Assembly (NCBI GenBank): GCA_003342815.1
Contig: PTEX01000006.1
Location: forward strand, 2,797,338-2,861,337
From: Eudromia elegans
Lineage: Eukaryota > Chordata > Aves > Tinamiformes > Tinamidae
Length of the DNA stretch: 64,000 nt
Direction of reading: 5' to 3'
The position numbers and the translations under genes are program-made. Shown one piece after another: positions 47,057 through 57,711 of this stretch (within the stretch, counting starts at the first letter, position 1; each line of letters opens with the position of its first letter). The notes beneath the pieces were generated by a model. It was given only the letters and a program-made list of their open reading frames with translations. It did not search any database and was not told the DNA's origin.

Positions 47057-47125
47057 AGTGTTATTGTATAGTGATTAAGCTTTGGCTAGTTTAAAGACCT
47101 GTGAGCTGAGGTCCGCTGTGGGAAG
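47057..47125 (+). mobile_element. Candidate head of an old tRNA-derived SINE (MIR-like)
   Basis: CAGTGTTATTGTATAGTGATTA followed by AGC, GACCTGTGAGCTGAGGTCC and so on resembles the tRNA-derived 5' part of amniote MIR SINEs ('agtgtggtctagtggttagagc', 'gagacctgggttc'). It is diverged, and the core and tail do not follow clearly, so it is only a candidate. Confidence 0.35.
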
Positions 47126-47904
47126 ATGAGGTGATATTCCATCCTCCAATCCCCTTTCAATCCTAGTAAATATTACCAGGCATTAATCTTCTTGAGTCTC
47201 TTTCCTCAGATATGGAAAAGACTAGGAGACATGCTAGTGAATGGAACAAAGTTATACTGAAGAATAACTGTTTCAAATGAGAAAGGGGTGTTCAAATCAC
47301 TGAAGAAAGTGAAGAAAAATTAACATTTGGCAGGTGAAAAGCACAAGACTGGTACCTGACGAGCAGGTGAGGAATAGAAGAGAGGGCAGGGGTTTATATA
47401 TCACCAAATAATATTGCTAGTCTGGAAGAGAACCCTTAATCACTCACTCAACTCCAACTCGAGTTACTTCCCTTAGACAAAAAAGCCATTACCTTTAGTG
47501 TAATGGTACCCCCTGAAGGGACACCCTGCTGCAGGCTGGGAAAGGGACCAGCTGTCTTGGTGTCACACTGATGGTATCACATCTGGAACATCTGTGCAGT
47601 TGTGGCACTGTTGAACTTGGAGCCAGGCACAGGTACAACTGCAAGAGCTTTTAAAAATGATTGGGGCAATTTGCTTAGGCAACGTCTGTGCATGTCAGAA
47701 GGAAGTTCTGGAGGCATGTTAAATTTTCACGCTATAGCAAATACACTGCCTTGCTGAATGCTGATCTTCATTCAAAGCTACCTCTCTACATTTTATGAAT
47801 TGGCATCATTTTCCATTTGAAACATTCCTTTAGGAAAAACAAATGAAGATATGAAAAGAAGTAATTAGAACAAGGACTAAACTAAGAATCTACAGTTGTA
47901 CTCC
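47126..47904. other. Non-coding stretch, no gene seen
   Basis: No gene recognised. A fragment at about 47195-47215 (CTCTTTCCTCAGATATGGAA) may be a remnant of the MIR core linked to the candidate SINE head upstream. Confidence 0.55.
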
Positions 47905-48045
47905 ACAGTTAGCTTAAGCAGATTACTGAAACCCCGTTCCTTAATTTACTGATATTCCACAATAAGGATAATCTTTATCCACAGGGTTTTGTGAATGGAA
48001 TTTGTAAAGTGCTTTGAGGGCTTCTCCGTGGAAGTCCTATAATCT
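47905..48045 (+). mobile_element. MIR-type SINE, 3' half
   Basis: In order: TTAAGCAGATTACTGAAACC, CCGTTCCTTAATTTACTGAT, AATAAGGATAAT, ATCCACAGGGTTTTGTGAAT, TTTGTAAAGTGCTTTGAGGG, CTTCTCCGTGGAAGTCCTAT. These match the MIR core and 3' end of amniote MIR: 'cttaacctctctgtgcctcagtttcc', 'ggggataataa', 'cctcacagggttgttgtgagg', 'tgtaaagcgctttgag', then 'ggatgaaaggcgctat'. Divergence is high, as expected for an element fixed early in amniotes. The tRNA-derived head is missing. Confidence 0.6.
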
Positions 48046-48387
48046 GAAACTTCAAAGCTTCATTAAAAGTTATTAGCATGGTGTGTCTAAGAAGCAGGTA
48101 AAACAAACATTGAAGTTACTGTGCTATGATCTAAAATGTTTATGTTCACTCATTAATATACTGAAGCAGTAATTATAATCAGATAAGATACACATCTATA
48201 AGGCTTTGAGAAAGCCATAACGATCCCCATCACTCTAAAATACAGAACTTTTCAATTTTTAACGTGTGCATTTCAAAGGATATTAAACAACAATATACTC
48301 TACGATATACTCTGGATATCTTTTCTGATGTTTACTATCTCATTTCCATTATTCTTTTAATACAGTATCATCATACTCAACACCTTC

Positions 48388-48436
48388 AAAAGGTAGGAAA
48401 CAAATGTTCCTACCTTGAAAGGTAGGAAACAAATGT
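48388..48436. repeat. 30-bp-period tandem duplication
   Basis: AAAGGTAGGAAACAAATGT at 48388-48406 is repeated exactly at 48418-48436. The linker TCCTACCTTG lets AGGTAGGA pair with TCCTACCT, so the first unit is also a small hairpin. Confidence 0.85.
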
Positions 48437-49996
48437 ATTCTGAAGGATTTTTGTTTTTTGAAGAATCCATGTAAATCATTTTCTAAAATTTCAATGCCAA
48501 AATAAGGTACTTCATTATTTCTTGTTCCTACTCTACATTAGAGATAGGCCATTACCATCCAGGATCATTTGTATACAGTATATATCAATTAAGTGTTAGC
48601 TAACCTGTTGAAAAGCCAAATTAATTTGTCCTTATACGAACAACTTTGTTTTTGTCTTACTATAAATAAATCAACAATTTTTTTCTCCCTTTAACCAGAT
48701 AGATACCTAGGCCTTTGTTTGAAGAACTAAAAAGAGAAACAACGCATTGCAATGCCATGAGCATCACTTTAGAGATTACTTGCTTTGTTTACAGAAAAAA
48801 GGGAAGACAGATTCACATGTCAACTGATGGCCTCTTCCAACTTCTCAAATGAATTATGCCCCTCTTCTGTCAGGTTAGTTTTGTCCACTACCAAACCCTC
48901 TATGAAGTTACTTACTAAGCATGACTATGCCATTTCTTCCTGAGGTACCCCCATCTTCCCAGTTCTGGGAGTCACCACGCGCCTATCCTGCCGCGTGCAC
49001 AGGAGCCACTGTTTGAAGCTGTGTAACCGTGGAGTATGTATAAACCTGGACAAATAAGCACTTCTATGGTGGTGAGAAGATAAGGAGGATATATTCACAT
49101 CTTACTAACTTAGTAACCTCCCTGCAAGTCTGAACTAACTTCTACCCAACCTCAGCTTCTATTGGGTTGTGAAAGCAGATGAAAAGCTTCCCTTTTCAGG
49201 TGCGCATGCTCTACTTCTGCAGGTCTCACCTATGGATGAAGCCCAGGAAGTTCCTGTGAATTTTAGAGAGAAACAGAAACAGATGCAAAAGAAAAACCTT
49301 TGCTCTTTTTAACACGAATTTTCTGGCACAGACAGAATTTGTCTGAAAGTTTTTAAAGTGCTCTACAGATGGTGTGTGAGACTAAGTGGTTACTGTTGTT
49401 GGATACAATCAATAGCATAGTTAAGAACCCTTCCAAATCAATACACACTCAAGCTAAGAACTGGCCTTAACTGCACTTGGGAGGAGGAAGGAAAGAAACC
49501 TAGCAAACAATCAATTCATCCATGGTAATGAGGGGAACACAGGTTTATCAAAGCTGGGCTGAACTTTCTGATGACCTCCTTCAACATGCTCTTCTATTAA
49601 ATCAGATTTTAAATTAACAAGGAATAGAAATCTGCTGCAATACTCATTCTAAAATTAGAAACAAGGCTGAAGAACATGCTTCCACATCTAGTACAGAGCT
49701 AGAGTATTTCATTATGGCAGTCACAATACATTTGAAGAGAGACTCATTTAAGACAGTATTGAGCTGATGGAGGGGAGAACAGGACTTAAGAAATGCTTGC
49801 TTTTCCTTCTATTTAAAGTAGGAGAGACTGGCATATTTTCAGGCCACAGATTGATTGTGTCTTTGTTAGGTCTCCAAGCAGAATATACTGTTTTTACACT
49901 GATGTAAAAGCAGCAAAACTGAGGGAAGCATCCAGTCTTAAAGGGAGAGATGGACCAAAGACACAATATTTAAACCATTATGAAACAGATAAGTGA

Positions 49997-50020
49997 AGAG
50001 TAAGCTTCAGAGTAAGCTTC
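49997..50020. repeat. 12-bp perfect tandem duplication
   Basis: AGAGTAAGCTTC twice in direct succession. Confidence 0.85.
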
Positions 50021-50692
50021 TTGGGCTTAGCCTTGTACAAGAGGTAGGCAACAATTTTGTTTCAACATAACCTGAGATTTCTGCCGGACAGATGATTTTG
50101 TGAGAATAGTTGGTGCTACCTCAAAATAATGATGATAAAGTATTTTATTTACCCAAATTGAACTGTTTTCTCTTCCTCCTCCATTTCTCTTCAATATTTA
50201 ATTTCAAAAGAAGTCATTTCCCTCTTGGCCAAAGCCCCATAAATATGGTAGCCCTGTTTTCACCTTCTGGCATATAGGTCAAGTAGTTCACTTTAGCATC
50301 TCTTCCTGAAGTGCAGCTGGGACCTACTGTCCTAGCTTCTGTTTCTTTGGTGTTCTTCAAGGTGGAGGATTTTTTTTCTTTAGCAATATACTGGTTTATT
50401 TCTGAGCCTTGTGGCATGATATTGAAGTTACTTGACCAGTGCATGGCTGCTGACCAAAGAATTTGGGCGCTGGTTTCCAGACCTGCAAGCTAACAAAATC
50501 TCTCACAAAACACAGTTCAGGGTGTAAGTGACTTTAAATGAACAAGAGTCTAAAGAAAATAAGAATGATTATTTCCAATCTAAGCATTTTTTTTTTTAAT
50601 TTCAGCTTTTCAAATAATGATAGGGACAATTTCCCATAGAAGTGAATTTTTTGCTTTTGCTTGGTTCCCATTTGGATGTGCTGGTCACCATG

Positions 50693-50749
50693 AAAAAGAA
50701 AAAAAAAAAAAGAAAAAAAGAAAACAGAAACAAAACAAACAACAACATA
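50693..50749. repeat. A-rich tract
   Basis: GAAAA and CAAAA units with a 13-nt A run. Decayed microsatellite or old poly-A. No source element recognised. Confidence 0.75.
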
Positions 50750-51226
50750 AGTTTCTAGGGATCTTTTCATATCTTTTCCCTGCACTGATTCTACAGCATT
50801 GTGCAGGAGTGCCTCAGTTGATAGGAACATGATTATATGCCTTCCTGGTCAGCTCAAGCTAGCACATAAAGTGGCCTCTTTCTGCTGGGTCTCAGGACAC
50901 TTCGGGTCTATGGCAATGCTCAGCATTTTTCACATTACTGGTGTTCCTACAGCTCGGACTAAAGCCCAGAACAGTATCACATAATTGAAAGTCTCTTTAA
51001 CAGCATCAGGGCTCTGATCCCGTCCACCTACCTTTGCTGCAACTATTTCCTTAGAATGAAAGCTTTTTGAGGTAACAAGTAGTAATGCACCAGCAAACTA
51101 CACCCCAAGACAAAAAGGAAAAGTCTGTGCGCCAAGCCTGCGTTTCCTGTGGTTTCTCAGCAGGAGAGGAAAATAATCTCCTACAGACCACCCCAAATCA
51201 TCAAAACAGTATGAACTGTACTTGCT

Positions 51227-51449
51227 ATGCCAAGAAGCAAGCATCAAAGCTCAAGTGCTTACATATTCTATTAAGTGTTTTAATATTAGAGTAAGGAGAC
51301 CAGGAAAACTGCAACCTTTTGGCTCCCCAAGGTCTCCTAAGGAAGGCCATGGGGGACAAGACACTGTATTTTTTCTGTTCTTCTCTACAATATTAAACCA
51401 CTTAATAGAATATGCAAGCTCTTGAGCTTTGATGCCTGCTTCTTGGCAT
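51227..51449. repeat. Long inverted repeat, 61-bp arms, 101-nt loop
   Basis: The left arm (51227-51287) and the right arm (51389-51449) are reverse complements at 57 of 61 positions with no gaps. They begin with ATGCCAAGAAGC and end with TTAATATT on the left arm. The loop is 51288-51388. The flanks do not continue the pairing. A transcript across it would fold into a long, nearly perfect hairpin. In a minus-strand transcript two of the four mismatches become G-U wobbles. It does not match any avian repeat family I know, and no TA or 8-bp target duplication flanks it. It could be a fold-back (MITE-like) element, a template-switch duplication or a hairpin RNA source. Confidence 0.9.
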
Positions 51450-51654
51450 GCCAGAGGCTTTGTTACATGTTTTTACTGTAATTGAAAGAAATATCCATCT
51501 GCAGCAATTTCATTTTTTAGCAAGCTGAACAGATTCTTGGGAGGTAGGAGCCGCAAACATATGAAACAGAATAAAGTAGTTTCTATCAAGCTGAATTCTT
51601 TCAGGTCTGCTTTTGAGGAAACAATCACCGAAAGTTTGGGAGAGGCCAGGACCT

Positions 51655-51812
51655 CGGATAGTTGGATGCCTGTTGTGGAGGAGTCCCGAGATCAGTGCTG
51701 GCACGTTCGCAGCCCTGGGTCGAGCCGTGCTGCACGCAGCCAGCCCTGGGGATGCTTACAAACCCATCACGCCTCGTTAGCGGATGAGCTGGGGTTATGG
51801 CACGGGGCTCCG
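51655..51812. other. CpG-rich patch
   Basis: I count 12 CpG dinucleotides in 158 bp (first 51655, last 51811), whereas flanking sequence often has none in several hundred bases. It is too short for a standard CpG island. It may mark a small regulatory element, a retroposed GC-rich piece or an exon of unknown RNA. Both strands have open frames here (51537-51824 + and 51625-51870 -), as expected from high GC. Confidence 0.5.
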
Positions 51813-51824
51813 GGTGTAAGATAG

Positions 51825-51864
51825 CAGCTCTTATTTTGCAGCACCAGCTCTTATTTTCCAGCAC
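51825..51864. repeat. 20-bp tandem duplication
   Basis: CAGCTCTTATTTTGCAGCAC is followed directly by the same sequence with one change (G to C). It borders the CpG-rich patch. Confidence 0.9.
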
Positions 51865-54800
51865 TGACACATTTTCTGAGTGATACTGTCTGTTAATCCA
51901 GTCTCACTCATCCTGTAAGAGATCTTCCCACTTTCCTACCCTTCATGGTCTTACTCTTCATAGAACAACCCATAGCTTGTTATATACGTTTGAGGACAGC
52001 GATTTCTCTCCTGCTCTGTTTCCATATAGCATGCAGCAATGAGATCCTGATGCTAGTTGAGTGGTGCAGGCCATATGTGACAGCCAAGTGGCAATACTCA
52101 GGGAATAGCTACTTGAAAAGCAGGTGAAAATGGAAAAAAAAAATGGGAAATATTATGAGCAGAGGTGACCTGGTATCTGAGAGAAAAGGGAAAACAGTAA
52201 AATGGAACCAAGAAAGAAGCCAGATAAATCTGTAAAGCAAGAACCTTGTAGACAGTTGGCAAGGTGCAGAACAGGGAAAATTTCTCTGAATAGTGGAGAA
52301 TCAAGTTTCCACACTGAGGTTTGTTATGGCCTTTGAGAGCTCAGAATTTTTACAGCTTCAGCAGATGGACTTCGCCCAGGTAATATGTTATTTTTTTGGA
52401 GCGCAAGATGTGTGGTTAGCAGCACCCCCACCAACATCTTTCATTTCTAAAGCTGGCACTGCTGCGGGGATTGGCAACCAACTGCCTACGAAGCGTGCTC
52501 ACAGCACTGTGACATCCTGGTGCTGAAAAGCTCCGGAGCGCTCCGCAAACACTGCTTCCCATCTTAAAGTACAAAATTCAGTAAGTCAGGTCCGTACCCT
52601 GCCTTACTTTTTCTGCTGAAGAGGAGCAAGGATTTATTTGCTACTGTTTGCCCTACACTGTTCTCATCTGAACTGTGTTTCTGCAAAGAACTGCAGTGAG
52701 ACACCTCTTTTTCTATCAGATATTAGTCTGAGCTTTCCATTGATCTGGGCCCTTGGGGTAGCCGAGCACCTCATGGCAGAGACCTGCAAAGGCCATTCTT
52801 TATTTGTGAAATACATGAGATATGAACATCAGAACTCTTGGACTTTACAGCTGCCCCCGGGGAGCAGAAATAGGGCTTTTTGAGAGGGCAGAGATGATCC
52901 CAGCAGTGAAATGTCAGTTTAGAGCCTGTTGTTCTCACACTTTGTTTTATGTTGCTGTACAGAAACACTACCACATTCCACAAAGCTGACATTCTGCCTG
53001 CAACAGCCGATGCCACCAGATAAATTGCTTCTTGCCTTCTTAGCCTTGTGCTACAAACTGTCAGAGCTGTAAGTCAGGTATGTCTAGACCTTTTCTCCGA
53101 TAGCATGAATCCCACAGTACCAAAACAAACCAAACAAAAAAGTGTATAACCTGATTTTTAGTGCTGCGGGTTTGTAATATCTGGTTTTTAATTCCTCCTT
53201 TTGAGAACAAGGATATTCCCAGGCTTAGCTTCAACCTACTCAAACTTCGGTCTCTAGTGAGCATTTTTTCCCTCTCGGCCATGATCTGCTCCCTGATTTT
53301 GTGACAGTCTGTATGTCTGTTTGCAGGGCAGGTTCCCAGCTACCTGCTGTGACTGTCCCTGCCTGCTTTACCCTGCTGTCCCCAAGCTCCTCCTTGGGCA
53401 AGCCACAACTGATGTCCAAGCAGCAGCTTCACTGTCTGGTGCGCAATGAGCCGATGGTCCCATGCTCAGGAGATGTTTGCTCATTTATTTTGAAGTTGCA
53501 CAAACCTGGGTGCTCGTGGGGTTCCCTCAAATCAAGAGCATCCTCCCAGCTTTTCCAAATCCAGTTTAAACACCCAGTACATCCTTCTTACACTGACTGG
53601 TTAGATGCAACTATAGACTGGTTACATGCAACTATGATATTGCTTACTCATCATGTTCACTGTTACACATGCTGAGGGGAAGGGTCTTTTTGACCTATGA
53701 GCATGATTTTTAGTATTATAATGAAGATATTTGACTTAAGGATACATGGACCTTGGGTTTTCTTGCCAGTATGTGAAAAAACATCCTGATTTTAATGAGC
53801 AGCTCCAGGTTGTCCTTGGTTAAAGAATGCTAACTGTCTGTTCTACTGATAAGGTTCCTCCAATCCCACCAAGATACAGGGAACATCTGTTCTACTTTAA
53901 TTCAAACAAGGTGAATCATCCTACAACATAATTCACTGTAATCCTACAATGTAATTCATCCTACAACACAACCTCTCCTCAAGCCCCTGAAGATCCTGCT
54001 TGACCTGGTGCCTCTCGTTGCAGGACATAACAGAGAACAAGCAGATTAATCACTTCATGTCACAGGTGGCTTACAGCAAAGTGTCAGCACTGACTAAAAA
54101 AGATTTGAAAATAGCTGTAAGTGTTCTGGCAAAAAGAAAAAAAGAAAATGTTATCTTTGATAAAAATGATGGAGGTCAATAAACTGTAGCTAAAAATGGA
54201 GATAGCTATAAGATAAACACCAGCTGTTTTTCAAATCCTTTCGAATAAGTGTACGAGGTGAGTTTCAGGTATTTAAGAGGACATATGCAACGTTCTTGGA
54301 AGAGGCACTGCCATAAAGGGATATTTGAAGAAGGAGGAATATGATTGCTGCTGAGCAGGGTAAGTCATTATTAATGTTTGCAATGGACGCCCAGATAGCA
54401 GGCACCAGAACATTGCAATGGCTTGGCCTTAAAAAGCCTCCAGACACCAACCTTTTTCACGTAGCAAGATGTAAAAGGTCCAGTTTCTGTGTTTTGCATT
54501 AGCAGGGGGGAAGTGAATAGAGAAAGCTGACAGCTGCCAGATGGCACAAATACATTACCAAGTACATTTCTAGCCTAAGTTTATGACAGAAGATTTGCAG
54601 TTTTGCAGGAGCTCAGCCTTCAGAAGTTACACCTAGAATTTCTTATTGTGACAAACAGTGTGAACCAGCTGAAGCATTCCTGCTTTTCTCTGGAATATTC
54701 CCCAACCTTATCTTCAGGGCTTCTGGTCACTGGCTGTAAAGTGGATTCACTGAAGCGAGGGTCTGCATCAGAATTACTCAGTCCCCTTGCACAGCCGTCC

Positions 54801-57251
54801 CCTCCCTTCTCACAGCACCTTTGCAGAAAGCACTAGTGTTGCTCAGTTTCTAACCTGGCTGCAGTTTCTCCATCTCTCTGTTCCTGGTGACCAGGTGGGC
54901 AGTGCTGCAGAGCAGGGTCCACCTGCGGGTGCTGCAGGAGAGAATGGACAGGGCACCAGGAAGGAGCCCAGGTATGAGTACAGAGCTCCCTGCCAGCTTA
55001 GGAGGTTCAAACCCTCCTAGTTTCAGGAGACCAAGAGGAAATTTTAAACCAGGACCTTAATTTGCTACATGTCTGTGCTCTTACAGTGACCTAATCTCAA
55101 TGAAAAATGAAAAAATGACAAGTCATGAGTGAAGATCACTATTGTAGGAAGGGGCAGGTAGCTGTTCTGTGTGCATCTCCCTTTCTAGGGTCTCTGCATA
55201 CAATTGTCCTGAGCTGGGCCAGCTATAGGATAAAATTGCTTTCCTGCAAGCCGGGATCTTTCCTGCAGAACAAAACAGAAGCAAATAGACTCTGTATTAT
55301 GTTCAGGAGTGAGGGAGCACCAGAAAACTGTTCTTTATATAAAAATTGCTTTGCATGCTTTAATGAAAAAGACTGGAAGCTGGGTGCTTGCATAAGACCT
55401 CAGTTTTGCTCTAGCTGAGTTTGTTCTGCCTGTTCACAGGTAGGTACCGATGGGGAAGGAGGCTCAGCACTGAGTGGTTTTCAAAGCTTCAACAACAAAA
55501 ACATGAAAATCTGTTCTGTGTCATCAGTATTAGGCACTGAGTTTGCATGTCTGCAAAACCTGCCAAGAGAGTTCTCACCCCAGCTTTTTTTGTGATTCTG
55601 ATGTTCAGTAAATGTCAGTAAAATCAGATAACTGCCCCTTCCCTAAATAATGTCTGTCCTTTCCCCCTGTCCAGAGGACGAACATATTGCCAGGGAGCTT
55701 TAAATAGAATGAGAGATGGAGAGTGCTGAAACAGCCATGTGTACTTCAAATTTCTCCTGATAAGAGTAGTTGTCATTAGCATAGATTATTTTTGTTCACT
55801 GCATATGTACACTTTCTAAATACAATTACCAGTGTGCTATTGCCCCCTTCTCCAAAATTGCCAGGCAATCAAGCTCAAACTTTTGGCAAAAGCAAGTTTT
55901 CATCAAAAGGCAGAATAAGTCATTCTGTGGGAGCAGAGCCAATCTGAGAATTATTGCACATAAAAAAATAAAAACAAAATACACAACAAATCTCTTTCTT
56001 TGGATCAGTGCCACCTGTTTTCAGGTAGAGTCAGTATAACTGGTATATATGCACATACACTGTTTTTATTTATAGAAGGGTGGACCATCCATTAGAAACC
56101 ATCTTATAAAAGAGCAGACTTTAAAGTCTCTGAAGGTGCTCTTATGAAGCTGCTTAGATACTCAGCCAAATCTCTGGTCTACAAGAGCAGGATGGAGATC
56201 TATAAAAATAGGTTGTGTTTTTAGTTTTCTCCTACAATGTCTCCTGTGATTTGCACCAAAACAAAATACAAAGACCAAAGGAAACCCAAAAGTCAGTCTG
56301 AGCTCAAAGGTAAGGTTCAGCTGAGTTCATGCATGTCTGAACTGGCATTCTCCCTCTGCAAGTGGTGAATGCAACTGGTCTCCCTCATGACCTTCTCTGC
56401 AGCATCAGCATGAAGGTTTGCAAAGCCAGCTCCAAAACGAAATGTCACTTCTCATTTGAATGAGATGTCATTACAGACCTTTTTTCCTTAAAAAAGTGTT
56501 TTTGCAAAACTTAATCTATTAGTAAATTTGTGTCGTTTTAAAATCCGCTCCAGAGGAAACCAAATACTAGTATAAGACTTGATCCTCTAGTCTTCATATA
56601 GAGGTGAAATGAATATTTCAACTAAGGAGTAGTGCAGAACTGAGTCCTGACTGTGCAGTATTCGTGTGAACATCGACATGCATTCGTACCTGCACTGTAC
56701 TTGCATTGCTTTCCTATTCACCATCATACCATATTTTCACAAAGACACTGTATCTCTCCACCTTTTTCCCCCAGAAGACTTTCTGCTACTTGTCTGTGTA
56801 TCTGTTATGGATCCTTTTCTTCACCAGGGCTGTGTTTCACCAACATTTTCTGCTTCCACACAGCGAGAGCTGTGCTCTCCTCCCAGCTTGCTGAATTTAA
56901 GTCTTATCACGTAGGTAAAGGCAGTCTACTGGCAGCCAAAACAGACATGCCTTACTTTGCATTTTTCATGATACCAGTACCTGTGAACAGATTTCTTCAC
57001 AGATTTTCAAATTTAATTACTACTAGATTAAGCTCGCTTTAAATGATAGTGCTATGGAAGAAGAAACAAGCACAATCAAACACGGACATCGAGACAAGTA
57101 CATCAGTATGACCTGTTTTCTTCCTGCCCTTCACCGATTCTCCCTTAGAGTCAATAGAGTAGTTTTTGGAATGGGGTTTGCAGGCAAGGCCAGTGCCTCA
57201 GGAGTCCTGGGTCAGCTGAGGCATGTTCTCAGCCTGGGAAAAACCCTCTGG
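51865..57251. other. Non-coding stretch, no gene seen
   Basis: No gene recognised across 5.4 kb. It holds a 21-bp tandem duplication (53595-53636) and an imperfect repeat of ATCCTACAA-type units at about 53926-53970. Open frames of up to 124 codons have no recognisable domain. Confidence 0.6.
53595..53636. repeat. 21-bp tandem duplication
   Basis: GACTGGTTAGATGCAACTATA is followed directly by a copy with two changes (G to C and A to G). The period is a multiple of three, but the host ORF has no other coding support. Confidence 0.88.
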
Positions 57252-57530
57252 CGAGGGGGATAACGGCTCATGGCGATCACGCTTTAGGAGCAGGATGTGA
57301 GCAGCTCTATCGGCATGCTACCGCCCTGCCTAAAACACCCCGCTGAGGAAATGAGTGTTCACTGAGTGCCCAAGGGCAGCACGGGGCTAACACAGCTGCC
57401 CTGTGCTCAGGGCCCAGCCAAAAGCCGGCCCGTGTCCTCCTGAGGGTGAGGTTTGCACTCAGCCTGGCATCGCTTGGCAGATTTTTTGTTTTTTTACTGC
57501 GCCCTGAGTCTACAGAGTCTCAGCTCTACG
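57252..57530. other. CpG-enriched patch
   Basis: I count 13 CpGs in 279 bp, with GC content visibly above the surroundings. It includes complementary pieces such as GGGCAGCACGGGGC and CAGCTGCCCTGTGCTC that can pair imperfectly. No exon or promoter motif can be assigned. Confidence 0.45.
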
Positions 57531-57677
57531 TAGGATTTAACACATACAGCAAAGCATCAGAACAAAGGGCCATGCCCCCAAAAAGTAACTGTCATGTTAT
57601 GACAGCATGTGTTCATGAGAGTCACCTCCCTGCCCCTACGAAACCTTTTATTTCTGCAACCTCCACAGCACATATGT

Positions 57678-57711
57678 TTTACCAGCTCAGACTCACTTCT
57701 GAGCTGGTAAA
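57678..57711. repeat. 13-bp perfect hairpin
   Basis: TTTACCAGCTCAG (57678-57690) pairs perfectly with CTGAGCTGGTAAA (57699-57711) around ACTCACTT. After a 2-nt bulge the stem can continue by about five more pairs (ACATA with TATGT). The shape is pre-miRNA-like but somewhat short. Confidence 0.75.

Larger units (their letters stand above)
48046..51226. other. Non-coding stretch, no gene seen
   Basis: No gene recognised. Two short tandem duplications (48388-48436, 49997-50020) and an A-rich tract (50693-50749) are present. 48960-49010 has a few CpGs (CCACGCGCC, GCCGCGTGC) but is too short to be an island. Confidence 0.6.

Noticed and set aside
51537-51870. Overlapping ORFs of 95 and 81 codons on opposite strands as a possible gene
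   Set aside because: They are explained by the local GC-rich, stop-poor composition. Neither translation is recognisable.
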